A model generated the notes under the pieces. That model did no database searches. It saw only the letters and a program-made list of their open reading frames with translations, and had not been told where the DNA came from. A program made the translations under genes and the position numbers. DNA of 64,000 nt, from the NCBI GenBank assembly GCA_032719365.1, contig CM064875.1, positions 16,541,816 to 16,605,815 on the forward strand, written 5' to 3'. Source of the stretch: Prinsepia uniflora. Its lineage: Eukaryota > Streptophyta > Magnoliopsida > Rosales > Rosaceae. Positions 35,054 through 47,770 of the stretch are shown here, piece by piece. How positions within the stretch are numbered: the first letter of the stretch is position 1; each line of letters begins with the position of its first letter.

Positions 35054-36950
35054 TGTAACGACTTGGATCCTGAGAAAACATAAATTCGAGAAAAAATGAA
35101 GTTAAAAGATGATTTTTCTATAAGCCTCTTTTGAGAATTTTAGGAAGACCGTTGTGAAGGTCTCGGGATCCTGAGTTCGTAGACAGGTAACACGCCAAAA
35201 TCAGAGATCATTTGAGGTTGTTTCGAGTCAAGAACACTTAAGGGTATTTTGGTCATTTTTCCACCAAGGGCATTTTGGTCATTTGCAACAATAATAAATG
35301 GAATGCCGCCAAGTGTCAAGACCTGGAGAAGTTTGGAACTTTCACCTTCCACCGACATTCAAGCTATTTATACATGAAGGGGTGTTGTCTAGGTTCGGTG
35401 GGTTGGCACCGAAGAGAAGAAAACAAGGGTGATCAAAGAAGGAAACTAAGAGATGAGGAAGGTTGGTGCCAGAAAATGATCGTGGGTGAGTGGAAAAGAA
35501 AGACTGGGTGGTGAGGAGCCTTGTGATGGCTTTGTGAGTGAGAGAAACCCCCAGAAAACCATAAGCCAAATATTGTCCAAGGATTGAGCGGCGAGTTGGA
35601 AGTGTTCTGGCTCGTAACCAGGGAATAAAACAAGTTCAGTAAGTCCCTATGAGTGTTTTAAGGAAGAAAGGACGAAGGGTCAAAGGAAGGAAACAGTAGG
35701 GGAGTTCCTGCAAATTTGAGGAATGGACATTTTTAGATTTTATGAAAAAACATGTAGTTCGGTTCAGTCGCGTAAAAGGTACGTGTGAGTGGAATTTCTC
35801 TCTAAATCCTATGCATGAAATTATTATGTGATTTTCCATGATTTAAGATGTGTTTTACGAGGAAATTGTTGCATTGTATTCTGATTTTCTTTTGAGTTTT
35901 GGAAAGTGGTTTCATACTCGGTTTGAATTTTCTATATGATTTTGGTAGTGTTTGATAGATTGGTATTTTATATGATTTTCTGGAATATTTTAATGGCTCA
36001 TTTTACAAGGTTTTGACATGTTGTCTGATTTGGGCTTAGGCCCAAATTTCAGATTTGGTTTTGGTTTCTGAACTAGATTTTGGATATGAATTTGATGCAT
36101 GATATAGATAAGTGACTATTGAGTATGTGTGGTGATTTGATGTTGATTCTTGATATGTTTGCTATGCTTTGAAGTGACTGTGTGATATGATGTGATGTAG
36201 AAACCCTCTTCAGGATGTCGATTGGTTGGACGGTCTCAGACGTTGAGATAATGCTCCGTAATTCTTGAGACTAGTGTATATTCTCAAACATTGAGGTAAT
36301 GCTCCATAATTCCTGAGAGTAGGACCGTGACCCAGACGTCGAGCCTGGGGCTTCATATTTCATGAGCTGGTCCACATTCGGACGTCGAGCCTAGGGCTCT
36401 GTTAGTTCCTGAATGATTTGGTCTACTGGTAGTGCACATTGACATGATGATTCAGCTTGCAGGCATCGAGGTTGGGTCAGTTGATATGATTGGTTGATTT
36501 GATATGTTAGTGGGTGTAGTCTGACTGATATGGCTATGTGTTGGTATGTTTACATTTGTGTTGGCACAAACATGATTTTTAGATGGACGGGTTTTCTAGT
36601 AATTATACGTATTCTGAAATTAACTCGTCTTCTAATTGGTTTCTTGAGATTTGAGAACTTTTTTGTTGCATACATAACTTTTACAAACATAAGGTAAATA
36701 ATATGTTTTTGAATAATATGTTTTAAAGCCTTTATTTTCGTCCACTCACACATCTTGATTGGTTTTGATACCCTCTAGAGTCGTTACACGAGAATCGAGG
36801 TTACTTACGAATCAGAGGCATGAATTCATGGTTAAGCAGGTGTCCCTTGTCTGACAGTCTTGAGGGTACACTTGGGTGTTGAGTCACTTGTCAGAAGGGA
36901 ACATAGCCCAAATCTAGTTTGTGATATGTTTTTGGAGTTGGGTCCTGTCA
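35054..36950 (+). repeat. 5' LTR of element C (1897 bp)
   Basis: TGTAACGACTT ... GGGTCCTGTCA. A TATA-like CTATTTATAC lies at 35363-35372. Short motifs about DNA of the form GACGTCGAGxxxGG recur at 36225-36400. ORFs here (35140-35839) have no family resemblance. Confidence 0.9.
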
Positions 36951-36953
36951 ACT

Positions 36954-36965
36954 TGGTATCAGAGC
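36954..36965 (+). other. Primer-binding site of element C (initiator tRNA-Met)
   Basis: TGGTATCAGAGC, three bases after the LTR end. This is the standard plant initiator-Met primer sequence. Confidence 0.95.
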
Positions 36966-36981
36966 TTGGGTTTTGATATGT

Positions 36982-37981
36982 TGTAAGGACCTGTCTCGAG
37001 AGCCGGGATTAGTAAAGTGGTTAGTGACGGATTAACTAGGTTAAGTGGTAATTAGATGGTTACTGTTGGACTGCAGCGCAGAATGACAATTTTGCCCCTG
37101 GAAGGGGCAAAAAAGTTTACTTTTAGTTCGGGCTATCAATTGGGCATTGACCGATGACTGTGACGTAGTTTGGGACGTCACGAGTCAGTGGACAGGTGGC
37201 ACGCCCAATTCTGACATCCGAGGAGGAAGTTATGATGTTCGGAAGGTTGAGGGCATTACCGTAATTTGGTTAAAATAGGGGAAGTTGACTTTTTGTATGG
37301 CAGGGTTTTTACACATAGAACGAGGACCGTTAGGTAGATCTCGTCGTCCTGAGTTCAACTACAAGCGGCATGCGTTCATCGGACGTAGGACAAGTGAGTT
37401 ACGGGTCTAGAACGGCAAAGGGTAAAATGGTAATTTTGACTCACAGGGGCATTTTGGTCTTTTAGTGCCTTGGGATTTGTGAAAATCAGATTGGGACAAG
37501 TGTACATGAGGGATTGGATATTTTGAGTTTGGCTATGGAATGGTTGGACACGTGGGGTGTGTGTAGTGGGTTCTAGCATTTGCACGGTGCAATTATATAG
37601 GTTTGGGTTTGAGTCGTGTTTGTTCGACGAGGGAGAAGAACAGAGCCTGGGCAGAGAGGAAATTGTTTGGATTGCAGTGTGTGTTTGTGTATTCTGGTGA
37701 TCGAGTGAGTGAGGAGAGATTGAGTGGGAGTTAGTAAGTGGTTTTGGGTGAAACTCGAGTGAGGAAAACCTGTGTGTGTGTGAGTGTGAGTTCTGTGGAA
37801 AACAGAGAAGAATCGAGGTGGTGGTGTTGCTGTGTTTGAGCAAACCGTTCAAATTCAGGGTGTGGGAGAGAGCAGACGACAAAGACGAGGCGTTGGACGG
37901 GCTGGGACTCGGCGGCGTTCACGGCAGTGCACAGACAGGTGAGGTTTCTCTGTTTCCCCTGTTTTTCCGTTTTGCTTCAAA
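36982..37981 (+). mobile_element. LTR fragment running into the assembly gap
   Basis: Starts TGTAAGGACCTGTCTCGAG and aligns in the plus sense with the reverse complement of the LTRs at 44218-47320 (shared: GACGTAGTTTGGGACGTCA-like, TTCGGAAGGTTGAGGGCAT). The 3' part is lost in the N run, so whether it is a solo LTR or part of a longer element cannot be seen. Confidence 0.65.
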
Positions 37982-38481
37982 NNNNNNNNNNNNNNNNNNN
38001 NNNNNNNNNNNNNNNNNNNNNNNNNNNNNNNNNNNNNNNNNNNNNNNNNNNNNNNNNNNNNNNNNNNNNNNNNNNNNNNNNNNNNNNNNNNNNNNNNNNN
38101 NNNNNNNNNNNNNNNNNNNNNNNNNNNNNNNNNNNNNNNNNNNNNNNNNNNNNNNNNNNNNNNNNNNNNNNNNNNNNNNNNNNNNNNNNNNNNNNNNNNN
38201 NNNNNNNNNNNNNNNNNNNNNNNNNNNNNNNNNNNNNNNNNNNNNNNNNNNNNNNNNNNNNNNNNNNNNNNNNNNNNNNNNNNNNNNNNNNNNNNNNNNN
38301 NNNNNNNNNNNNNNNNNNNNNNNNNNNNNNNNNNNNNNNNNNNNNNNNNNNNNNNNNNNNNNNNNNNNNNNNNNNNNNNNNNNNNNNNNNNNNNNNNNNN
38401 NNNNNNNNNNNNNNNNNNNNNNNNNNNNNNNNNNNNNNNNNNNNNNNNNNNNNNNNNNNNNNNNNNNNNNNNNNNNNNNNN
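37982..38481. other. Assembly gap (500 N)
   Basis: Exactly 500 unknown bases, the usual placeholder for a gap of unknown size. Confidence 1.
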
Positions 38482-41116
38482 GAAAATAGTGGTACAACTT
38501 CATATATTAAGTGAGCTCGCTTTGTGGAAGTTATTGTAATCATTGGTCTGTTGGACTCGATTGAGATAAATGAATACGTTTCCTCGGTTGGAATAAGTGT
38601 TGAGAAGTAATTTGAAGAAAGGCCTTACGTGGGTTCCGACACGTGTCATTATGCGTTGATTGACAATTATATGTATCAACATTGATTTGAATCTTGATTA
38701 TTGATTAGGGATTCCAATAAGAGTCGGGATATTTAGTGATAGCCTGGAAACGAGTTTAGATATTGGAATTGGACCCGGGCCGAAGAGAAAAATCAGAAGG
38801 TTGAAAAGTTGATGATAAGGCTCTGGAATGGGATCTGAAGCGATGTTATGAACCCACAACATGGGTCCTTTTACAATAATTACAAACTGACTACAGGAGA
38901 TTAGATAAGATGATGTTATGGGATGTATAAAAAAACTCCCCTTTTGCATTTGGGTAAGTGATTGAGAAAGGATAGTATTGAACTGTGATTTGAATATCTT
39001 AAGTTGGATATTGAATCTACGTGCATTTAATATGGTTTAGTTGATTGATAATGCAATTCTTTGAGATCCGCACTACTACTTAATGGAAGGGAAATGAATT
39101 CCCCATAAGATGATAATGGATATTAAGAAATTTTTGAAGACTAGTCGATTAGTACGAAGAAGTTACATGTGGTTACAGTTGTGTCATTGTGGACAAGGAA
39201 GTTATAAGTAAAAGAAAAGGAATTGTGATGTACTTTGAGGTCCTATACATAGTTACTTGTACTTGCTGACTAAGCATAATAAGATTCCTAAAGGTAATAT
39301 GAAGTTATAAAATTAACTGTGGTTAATTGGAAATCAAGGAAGTATATGATCAGTCTAGCATGATTGCCCATTCCTAAGAAGAGTGTAACGAGGATATTAT
39401 GTGGAGTTTCTGTTAGTATAAGACCTTATAGAAGTGTGGCAAGGATTAAGTGATTGAAGATAGTTGGTATTATCTTTAGCACCTCGTGGGGAGATGAAAA
39501 TTCTGATGTAATAACACACTTGAGTTGAAATAAAGAAGAAGACCCATGAAAAGGGAAAGGAAAGGGAAATATAGAAGAAGACCCATGAAAAGGGAAAGGA
39601 AAGGGAAATATATTTGTAAAGGGAAGGATAAACAATGAACGAAATTAGGGAAGTTGTATGCTTCCATGGGAAAGTATTGGTTATAAGCATCGAAATTGAC
39701 GAAGCAATAATGACAACGATGTTATATGGAGTAGTGGTATAGTGATATGGATATTGATTAAGGATTGTAGAATCGTGACTCGAAGGAAGTCTTAAACCAA
39801 ACCAGAATCGGAAGTTAGAAAATGAACTTAGTTGGTAAAGGTTCCAAATAATGAACGAGAGTTTGGGAGGAACTCTGGTTTTAGTTACAGAACCAAGCTT
39901 GGTTATTCTTAAGATTGATGTTAAGTTAAGCTGTGTAACTTGAGGAAAAATATTTTAGGAAACTTCAAAGATGTGATAGTACTTAACTTTGATTTGGTGA
40001 CTTTTTGGCTTGGAGAGTGAGTCACGCGAAATGTTAGACTATGTAATTTGTATGACCTAATCGCAACTAGATTAGCCATTACAGTTATAGGCTCTCGATG
40101 GTCCAAGTTTGGGACCTAAGTTGGTGCATGTTGTAAGTAGACATCACATTTGACATTTGAATAGAAACTTGTCTAGCCTGGGTTTACGACTAGTGGGATA
40201 TATTTTGAAAGTTATTGTATGATATTATTACTATTATGACAAGAGTTAGTATGTAACTTGAATAGCATCCTAAGGATTTATGTGAATTGGTAGTGTGACT
40301 TATTGATTGGATTCAGGTACTCTTGAACTTCGTGTTTCAGTAAGTCAATATGGATATAAACATACCGACCGGGAGGAATTTATACCCTACATTGGTTAAA
40401 AAGTTGATTAATTATCATGTTTCTTGGTTATGAATATGTGGGTTGAATCAAATAAACCACATTGTTGAGATCTCGATAGGTAAGTTTTGAAGTGCAAGTT
40501 ATGCCTCGAAATGTTGATCATTGTAATTCAGGCTTGAGATAATATGTAATTCTGCTCGGCTACCAAAAGTTAGCCTAGAAGAAGTAATGGAATTGTAGTC
40601 ATGTCCAAAAGTACTTAGAGTGGTCTTTGGATGTGGTCACGTGGTCAAATGATTTGTGAGGATGTATTGTTGAAACGGAAATTGTAAGGAAATTCGGTAG
40701 GGCATATACCTTAGGAAATAATGAAACTATCTTGTCAGTATTGGACTTTAACTTTTAGTGCGGGTTTCGAGGTTCAGATTGTAGTCTTGATTTGTGAGTA
40801 TTTGGTATGTATGCATATGATGAAAGAGTAAGTTTTCTAACGAAATAACTAATTGGAACGTTGAAATGATGGAAATTTTCTTTATTGAATTTTATGTGTG
40901 ACAGTGAGCATTGGGGTATTGGCCTACATGTAAAGTCATAATATGAGGTACTGGATATTTAATATGATAGTTGGTTATGTTTGAAAATGAGATTGGCAAA
41001 CCCATAATCTATGTTATGATTATGGTGGTGAATAGGTGTCGAACAACTCAATTGTCCAATTTGAATATGGACATGGAATTGGTTTAGTTTTTAAATTTTG
41101 AGGACGAAATTTCTTT
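38482..41116 (+). pseudogene. Decayed interior of element C
   Basis: AT-rich, stop-rich sequence in every frame. Only the last codons before the purine tract resemble pol. A 39-bp unit containing GAAGACCCATGAAAAGGG is duplicated in tandem at 39533-39610. Confidence 0.45.
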
Positions 41117-41129
41117 AAGGGGGGTAGAC
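41117..41129 (+). other. Polypurine tract of element C
   Basis: AAGGGGGGTAGAC directly before the LTR start TGTACCGG. Confidence 0.85.
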
Positions 41130-41300
41130 TGTACCGGTCTCGATCCCAAGAAAACATAAATTCAAGAAAAATTGGAGTCAAAAGACGATTTTATCCTTGC
41201 AAAAGTCAAAATGTTAACTTTTTTACTATGGCTCTCTTTTAATAATTTCGGAAAGACCGTTGCGAAGGTCTCGGGATCTTGAGTTCGTAGACAGGCGTCA

Positions 41301-42015
41301 TGTCAGGACCCGACCCTCTTCGATCAGGACCCAAATCATTTAGCACCATATTGTCGGCTTTGGGCCTCGCCCTCACAGTTTTGTTTTCAGGAGCTCATGG
41401 TGCAACTTTTCATGGGGTCACCCATCATGGAATTGCACCAGCCTCAACTCGCTTAATTTTGGGGTTCCAATCCCCCACAAAGCCACTTTAGCTCCCAAAA
41501 AGCCTAGTGCTAGATAGGTGTGTGCCTACACCTTTAAGGCACACCACCATCCTCTCCCAGACCATTCCCTCTCGCAGGAATGTGGGACTGTTCACCTTTC
41601 CCTGCAGGACACGGGTCTTACAATCCACCCCCCTTAGGGCCCAGCGTCCTCGCTGGCACACTTCCCGGTCTGGGTTTAGCTCTGATACCAAATTTTCAGG
41701 TCCCGACCCTCTTCGATCAGGACCCGAATCATCTAGCACCATATTGTCCGCTTTGGGCCTCGCCCTTACAGTTTTGTTTTCGGGAGCTCATGGTGCAACT
41801 TCCCAGGGGGTCACCCATCATGGAATTGCACCAGCCTCAACTCACTTAACTTTGGGGTTCCAATTCCCCCCAAAGCCACTTTAGCTCCCAAAAGGCCTAG
41901 TGCTAGATAGGTGTGTGCCTACACCTTTAAGGCACACCACCATCCTCTCCCAGACCATTCCCCTTCGCAGGAATGTGGGACTGTTCACTGTTCCCTGCAG
42001 GACACGGGTCATACA
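41301..42015 (-). mobile_element. TRIM element (715 bp) with target duplication CGTCA
   Basis: CGTCA flanks it at 41296-41300 and 42016-42020. Two 322-bp LTRs (41301-41622 and 41694-42015) surround a 71-bp interior. On the minus strand the interior begins with a TGGTATCAGAGC primer site (41679-41690) and ends with a purine tract AAGGGGGGTGGAT. This is the complete structure of a terminal-repeat retrotransposon in miniature: no protein, all cis signals. A solo LTR of the same family lies at 11978-12260. Confidence 0.95.
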
Positions 42016-42734
42016 CGTCACGCCAAAATCGAAGATCGGTTGAGGTTGTTTCAGGTCAAGAACTCATAAGGGTATTTTGGTCATTTTTTCCACCAAGGGC
42101 ATTTTGGTCATTTGCAACAATGACCAATGAAATGCCACCACGTGTCAAGACCTGGAGATGTCTAGAACTCTCCCCTTCCAATGAATACACAAGAATAGTA
42201 CACTCGGGTCTTACTCCTGTCTGACAGAAATGTTGTCAAATAAGGGATAAACGTAAATTCTATTAATTCTTGCCTCCGCCTCTCGAGCCTCGATCTCCGT
42301 GCAACGGCCCTAGAGGGTTACAAAACCGAGAAAACGTGTGAGTGAACAAAATAAACAGTTTAAAACATAACTTGAAAACATCGATCTTTGACCCTCTGTT
42401 TTCCAAAACCACGCATCCATACGAAAACCATTTTACTTCGGTTACAACAAAGCTCAATTTATATTATCAAAATACATGAAACAAGTTCTCAATTCTCAAC
42501 TCAACAGTAACATTGAATCGTCTAAGACCTTGATAAGTCGATATAACCTTTATACATGATCACAAACACCAAAACAAGGACAACACAACAATCCTAAACA
42601 ATCATAAACAATCAATCCACCATCATCACAATTTCACACATGAAACCAAGGCCCCATTGGTAGGCATACCACAAACTCAATCGGGAACCGAAGTCCAGCT
42701 CGATGTCCGAGACTAACCAACTAATAGGAATAAC

Positions 42735-44217
42735 CACAACACATATCACATTTCATAAGCCATCACATCAATCCACATAATGAATCCATAACCAACATCA
42801 TCACAGAACTCTCATATAGTCAACTCATCATCAATACGTAAGCACAACATTGAATCATATCAAAAAACACTACCAGTAGGCCATTACATACACACGCGCT
42901 CTGGAACAGGAGCCCCAAGCTCGACGTCCAAGTCATCACAACACAGTCTCAACAACCGGAGCCCTAGGCTCGACATCTGAGACTACACAAACAACCACAC
43001 AATCAGCACACATCATGCATATCGAGAAACACGTGTTCACATCACATCTCAATATCACATTTGATCACAACATATCACATCATATATCACAATCCAAATC
43101 CATAATCAGAATCTCGGGCCTAAGCCCCAAACACTACTTAACAAAATTTCTCGCAAAACGTGTCATTAAGGTTACTTTCGTAAAAACCATCCAGAAATTA
43201 TATAAAATTCGTAATTATTCCAAAACCACATTATTCCAAGTTTGTCACAAACCAAGTTCAATTCGAGATTACAATCAAAACGGTATCCAAAACCAATTTA
43301 TCGAAACCTCGTAAAATGCGCATTAAATAATAATAAAATATTAATAAAATCACCTAAAATACATATAACATCTCAATCACTTCAATATCACCAAAATCAC
43401 ATAAAAACATATTTAAACCATGAAAATATGCATGCATAAAAGTTTAGGGAAAGAAAGTCCACTCATATACCGTTCGGATAACCAGATCCCGCTTTACACA
43501 TTTTTCTGTAATTTTTAGGATTGTCCTTTTCTGCCAAAATTCACATCTAAATGTCATTAACTATCTCAAATAACTCTTATTTTATTCCCATAATTTTCTG
43601 GGATTTTTAAACATATTTAAAACAAATCCTACACCTTTGGACAATCAAAACAACCCCGAAAAGATATCTGATCGTCTCGAGAATTGTACCGTTGGACTCG
43701 TAACATCAAAAGGATGAATGTTTGTGTTGACCACACTTCATGATTCCAGCTCACGCCTGCCCAAAGTGGCTGCGCGTGGGAGCCACGCATCAGGCACTGT
43801 TCAATCATCCCCTACCTTTGTTTAGTCTGTTTTCCTGCAACCGGGTCACCCAACCTGGCGACCCAGACTCGGTTCTATCTCACATAAACACAACATATAT
43901 CATATCTCACAAGTCATCATATCAATCCACACCATCAATCCATAATCAACATCATCATAGAACTCTCATATAGCCAACCCATAATCAATACATAAGCACA
44001 ACATCAATCATCACATCCAAGGCACTACCGGTAGGCTATTACATACACACTCGCTCAGGAACTGGAGCCCCAGTCCCGATGTCTGAGTCATCACAACACA
44101 GTCTCAGGAACCGGAGCCCCAGGCTTGATGTCTGAGACTACACAATCAACACACATCACACATAACAAGAAACACATGTTCACATCACATCTCAATATCA
44201 AACTTCATCACAAAATA
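42735..44217 (-). repeat. About 1.15-kb tandem duplication inside LTR D
   Basis: Copy 1 runs from about 42735 to 43880. Copy 2 starts near 43881, is interrupted at 44217 by element E, and resumes at 52083 to about 52880. Shared markers include TCGGGCCTAAGCCCCAAAC, AGTTTAGGGAAAGAAAGTCC and GGCACTGTTCAATCATCCCC. Confidence 0.85.
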
Positions 44218-47200
44218 TGTCAGGACCCACCCCGGTTTCACCCCGAAACCCGAGGTAAATCCCGCTCCCGTCTGACTCCCCGACACAACATCTAAGGAAC
44301 ACTCACTCGAACCCAGTCAAACGCAGGAGTAATTAGACACAATGTCCCGAAGGTAGCATTTACAGAACATAGTACGAACATACAAAGAAAATAAAACCGA
44401 TAACTACACGCACACGGAAGCCTTTAATCTACTCTGGGAACTCTCACGTCACTTCTATGCCTCAGACTCTGCCTCGACGTCAAGACCCCGCGCTCGCTCC
44501 ACAACCTGGAGGGCAATTTAAAACAGAAAATGTGAGTGGACCAGAAAGTACAAAAGTTCAAAACCATTTTATAAGAAAACCGAGTTTAACCCTCCGTTTT
44601 GAAAACCACATGCATAACCAACAGTTATAACACATTATAAAAGAATCATTCTTAAACATCATAAGAAACAGAAACACTATAAAGTATCATAAGAAACCAC
44701 AGCATGAGTATCAGAAACCATAAACATCAAATTATCATTTTCTCGATCAAACCTGCTGGATCTATCCGAGTCTTTAAACTCTCGAGTCTTTAAACTCAAT
44801 CCAGGCCTTAATAATATCCGAGTCTTTAAACTCCCGAGTCTTTAAACTCAAGGCCTACGGGGGAAAATCAATATATATATATCCGAGTCTTTAAACTCCC
44901 GAGTCTTTAAACTCAATCCGGGTCTTTAAACCCAATCCGGCCGGTCCCCCGTCACATATATCCGGGTCTTTAAACCCAATATCCAGATCCAGCAAATCCA
45001 ATCCCAAAACCATTTGAAAACCATTTACCAAATCCTCATCCAAACCCGAATCCGAAATCACTGGTTCGATGCTCTCCCGGCATCCAGAACCGTCACTCCG
45101 AACCCAAATCCGGAATCTACTTTCTACTTGAAAACCAACTTCCATTTCCGAAATCCATTTCTCAAACCTAAAATCCTTTATCATCGAAATCATGTTCCAA
45201 AATTCATTTATAATCATTGAAAACCACTTATCATTTGAAATCCCAAAATCATAACATATATTCCAAAAACCAACCATTCCTCGTAAAACGTGCTAAAAAC
45301 CACTTTCCTCGAAAAACGTGTAATAATGTAAAACCGACCAACATATTCGATAAACACAAAATCATGATTGAAAACCATAAAACAATTATAGAAAACAGTT
45401 ATGCATGCTCGAGTTTAAGAAAAGGGTCCACTCACAGTACTGAGCCCTACTCGCGTCCCGAACGTCCAGCCCGTTCCTCGGCTTCCTCGGGAAATCCCGA
45501 TCCTGTCAAACACCGTCAAATTACGTCACTAACACGTCTAGGAAAGTTCACCTAAATTCCCTCAAAATTCCCCGAATCGAAAACGTAATAACCCGAGACC
45601 TTAAACTTTCACCCTCGCGGAACTAAACTCAAACGACGTCCGATTGACCCGAAACCACTTCCAAAGGACTCACCACAACTCCTAGACCAAAAACCCTGTT
45701 GATCGTTTTCCCCATCGCCGTCGCACGCGCCCCCACGCGCCGCCCAAAGTGGCTGCGCGTGGCCCTCACGCGCTGCTACAGTGCATCGACTACCTCGAGC
45801 CAACCCGGTTCGCCACAGTCGCCTGCAACACAGACCGGCGTCAGCGGTTCACCGCCGTGCCTGCACTATTTCCTTCCCTCTCTTCACCATTCTCATCGTC
45901 CAGTCCTTCCCTATTGATTCCCCAACTCCGTTCACCTCGACACTGTCCCTAGCCCGTCGACTGAACTCGAAACCAGACAACCCCAAACTCCCCTGTTTTC
46001 CGATCCAGCCACTCCGGTCACCCCCCGTCATGGTGGCAACACCAGACGGTTCCTAGACCTCTTCTAAGTCTAACCCGACCCACCTTGGCCGTCGACTCCT
46101 GCCCAAACGTCACGACTCGCCGTTGGAACCCACGGCCAAAACAGAGCACCAGAATACCTCTGTCGTGCCATCCTCCGCCGTGTACCTCCCCGTCACGGCA
46201 ACAGAACCAATAGAATCCCAGACCTCCACTGAGCCCCCTAGACCTGCTTATGGGCCTCGATTCGACCTCTAGACTCACGACTCTCGACTTGAAACTCAAC
46301 GACTAAACAGAGCAAGTAGAAAAGGATGAGAAATTACCTGTCCTCCGATCGCCGTCGCGAGCTCAGCCGTGAGGCAGTAGCTCCCCCCGTCCACCTCCAG
46401 CCTTTGGACACTTCCTCTGGCCTTTCTTGATCGATCACGGCCACAACACCGCCCAAAAACACTCACGTCCTCCCTGTGCACTCTGGTTTTTCCCGTGGCC
46501 CTCACTCCCCTCACACACACGGCCAACACTTCCACACCTCCTCCCTGCTTCCCTCTCACTCTCTGAACACCCACACACAGTCACAAACTCACCAGCACCC
46601 TCGATCAACCTTCAATCTTCTCGCTTCTCCCCCTATGTTTCTCTCTGTGTCGAAGAACACTCCCACGGGCACTGCACGGTTGCACCACAAATATTTGGGC
46701 CGTGTATGTACAGGATTCAACCAGAACCCTCTACACAATTGCCACATGTCACCATCCCCCATTCTCTCTCACCCATGTGGCCCAATCTCAACCCTTCATC
46801 TGCTTCTTTCTGCACAAATCCCCAGGTGTAAAAAGACCAAATTACCCTTCTTGTTAACTTATTTTTTTCGGTTTTGCCACTACCCTTCTAGACCCGTATC
46901 TCACACCTCGTAAGTCCGATGAACACGTGCCGCCTGTCATCGAACTCAGGACGATGAAATCTACCTAACCATCCTAGGTCAACGTACCAAAACTCGATTA
47001 TTCAAAAAGTCAACTTTTCCCCCTATTTTTCCAAAATTACGGTTATGCCCTCAACCTTCCGAACATCACAACTTCCTCCTCGGATGTCGAAATCGGGCGT
47101 GCCACCTGCCTAAGGATGCGTAACGTCCTCAACTACGTCCTGGTCACTGGTCAACTCCCATTTGACCACCCGAAATAAAAGTCAACATTTCTGCCCGACC

Positions 47201-47320
47201 CAGGGGCAAAATCGTCATTCTAAGTTCCCGGACCCCTCGGGACCACCTAACCCTTGATTAACCTTACTAATCGCACCTTAATCACTCTACTTATCCCAAT
47301 TCTCGGGACGGGTTGTTACA
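44218..47320 (-). repeat. 3' LTR of element E (3103 bp)
   Basis: Minus-strand start TGTAACAACCCGTCCC, end GTGGGTCCTGACA. Contains eight GAGTCTTTAAACTC/GGGTCTTTAAACCC units (44766-44980) and a GC-rich inverted repeat CACGCGC/GCGCGTG (45734-45761). ORFs inside are mirrored in the other LTR and have no family resemblance. Confidence 0.95.
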
Positions 47321-47336
47321 ATCTACCCACCTAAAA
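47321..47336 (-). other. Polypurine tract of element E
   Basis: On the minus strand TTTTAGGTGGGTAGAT precedes the LTR start TGTAACAA. The codons just upstream read GDEILFRWV, like the end of a Ty3 polyprotein. Confidence 0.7.
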
Positions 47337-47770
47337 AGAATTTCGTCCCCGAAATTCCACAGCTAGTCCCCGACACCTAGGGTCTCCTAAGGAACAACCT
47401 CTCCTAGGTTTCCCGTCTATCATCTCCACCTTGGGTATGTCACTCCATCCCCAGCTACTGTTACCACAGCCAACCCTAGCTATGTAACAACTACATGGTG
47501 TACGCAAGGGAAACCCTATGAACAGAAAACAAAGGTATTATAAAATACCTCATGTCACAGTACCCGACAGAAGTCATAGAGTACATCCTCGTATACCACC
47601 ACCCATCTCCCTCGGCTACTATTCCGGCCACAGTCGGACTAACTCCACAAAGTCCTAAAGGCAAACTCTAGCTTGTGGGTTCTCTCCTTCCACAGTCTCC
47701 AATTGATCAGTTATAGTCACTCCTTCCCTATACCTTCCGTCACCCTACTACGGAACTTAACTCCTAGACT

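Noticed and set aside
37776..38543. ORFs of 188-237 codons
   Set aside because: Most of their length is the N run of the assembly gap.
39397..39690. Phe/Pro-rich ORFs with a repeated FPFPFHGSSS motif
   Set aside because: Generated by a 39-bp tandem duplication inside the decayed interior of element C.
45609..46913. Several ORFs of 60-145 codons repeated at 50366-51670
   Set aside because: They are inside the two identical LTRs of element E, in all frames and both strands, with GC-biased composition. They duplicate because the LTRs do.
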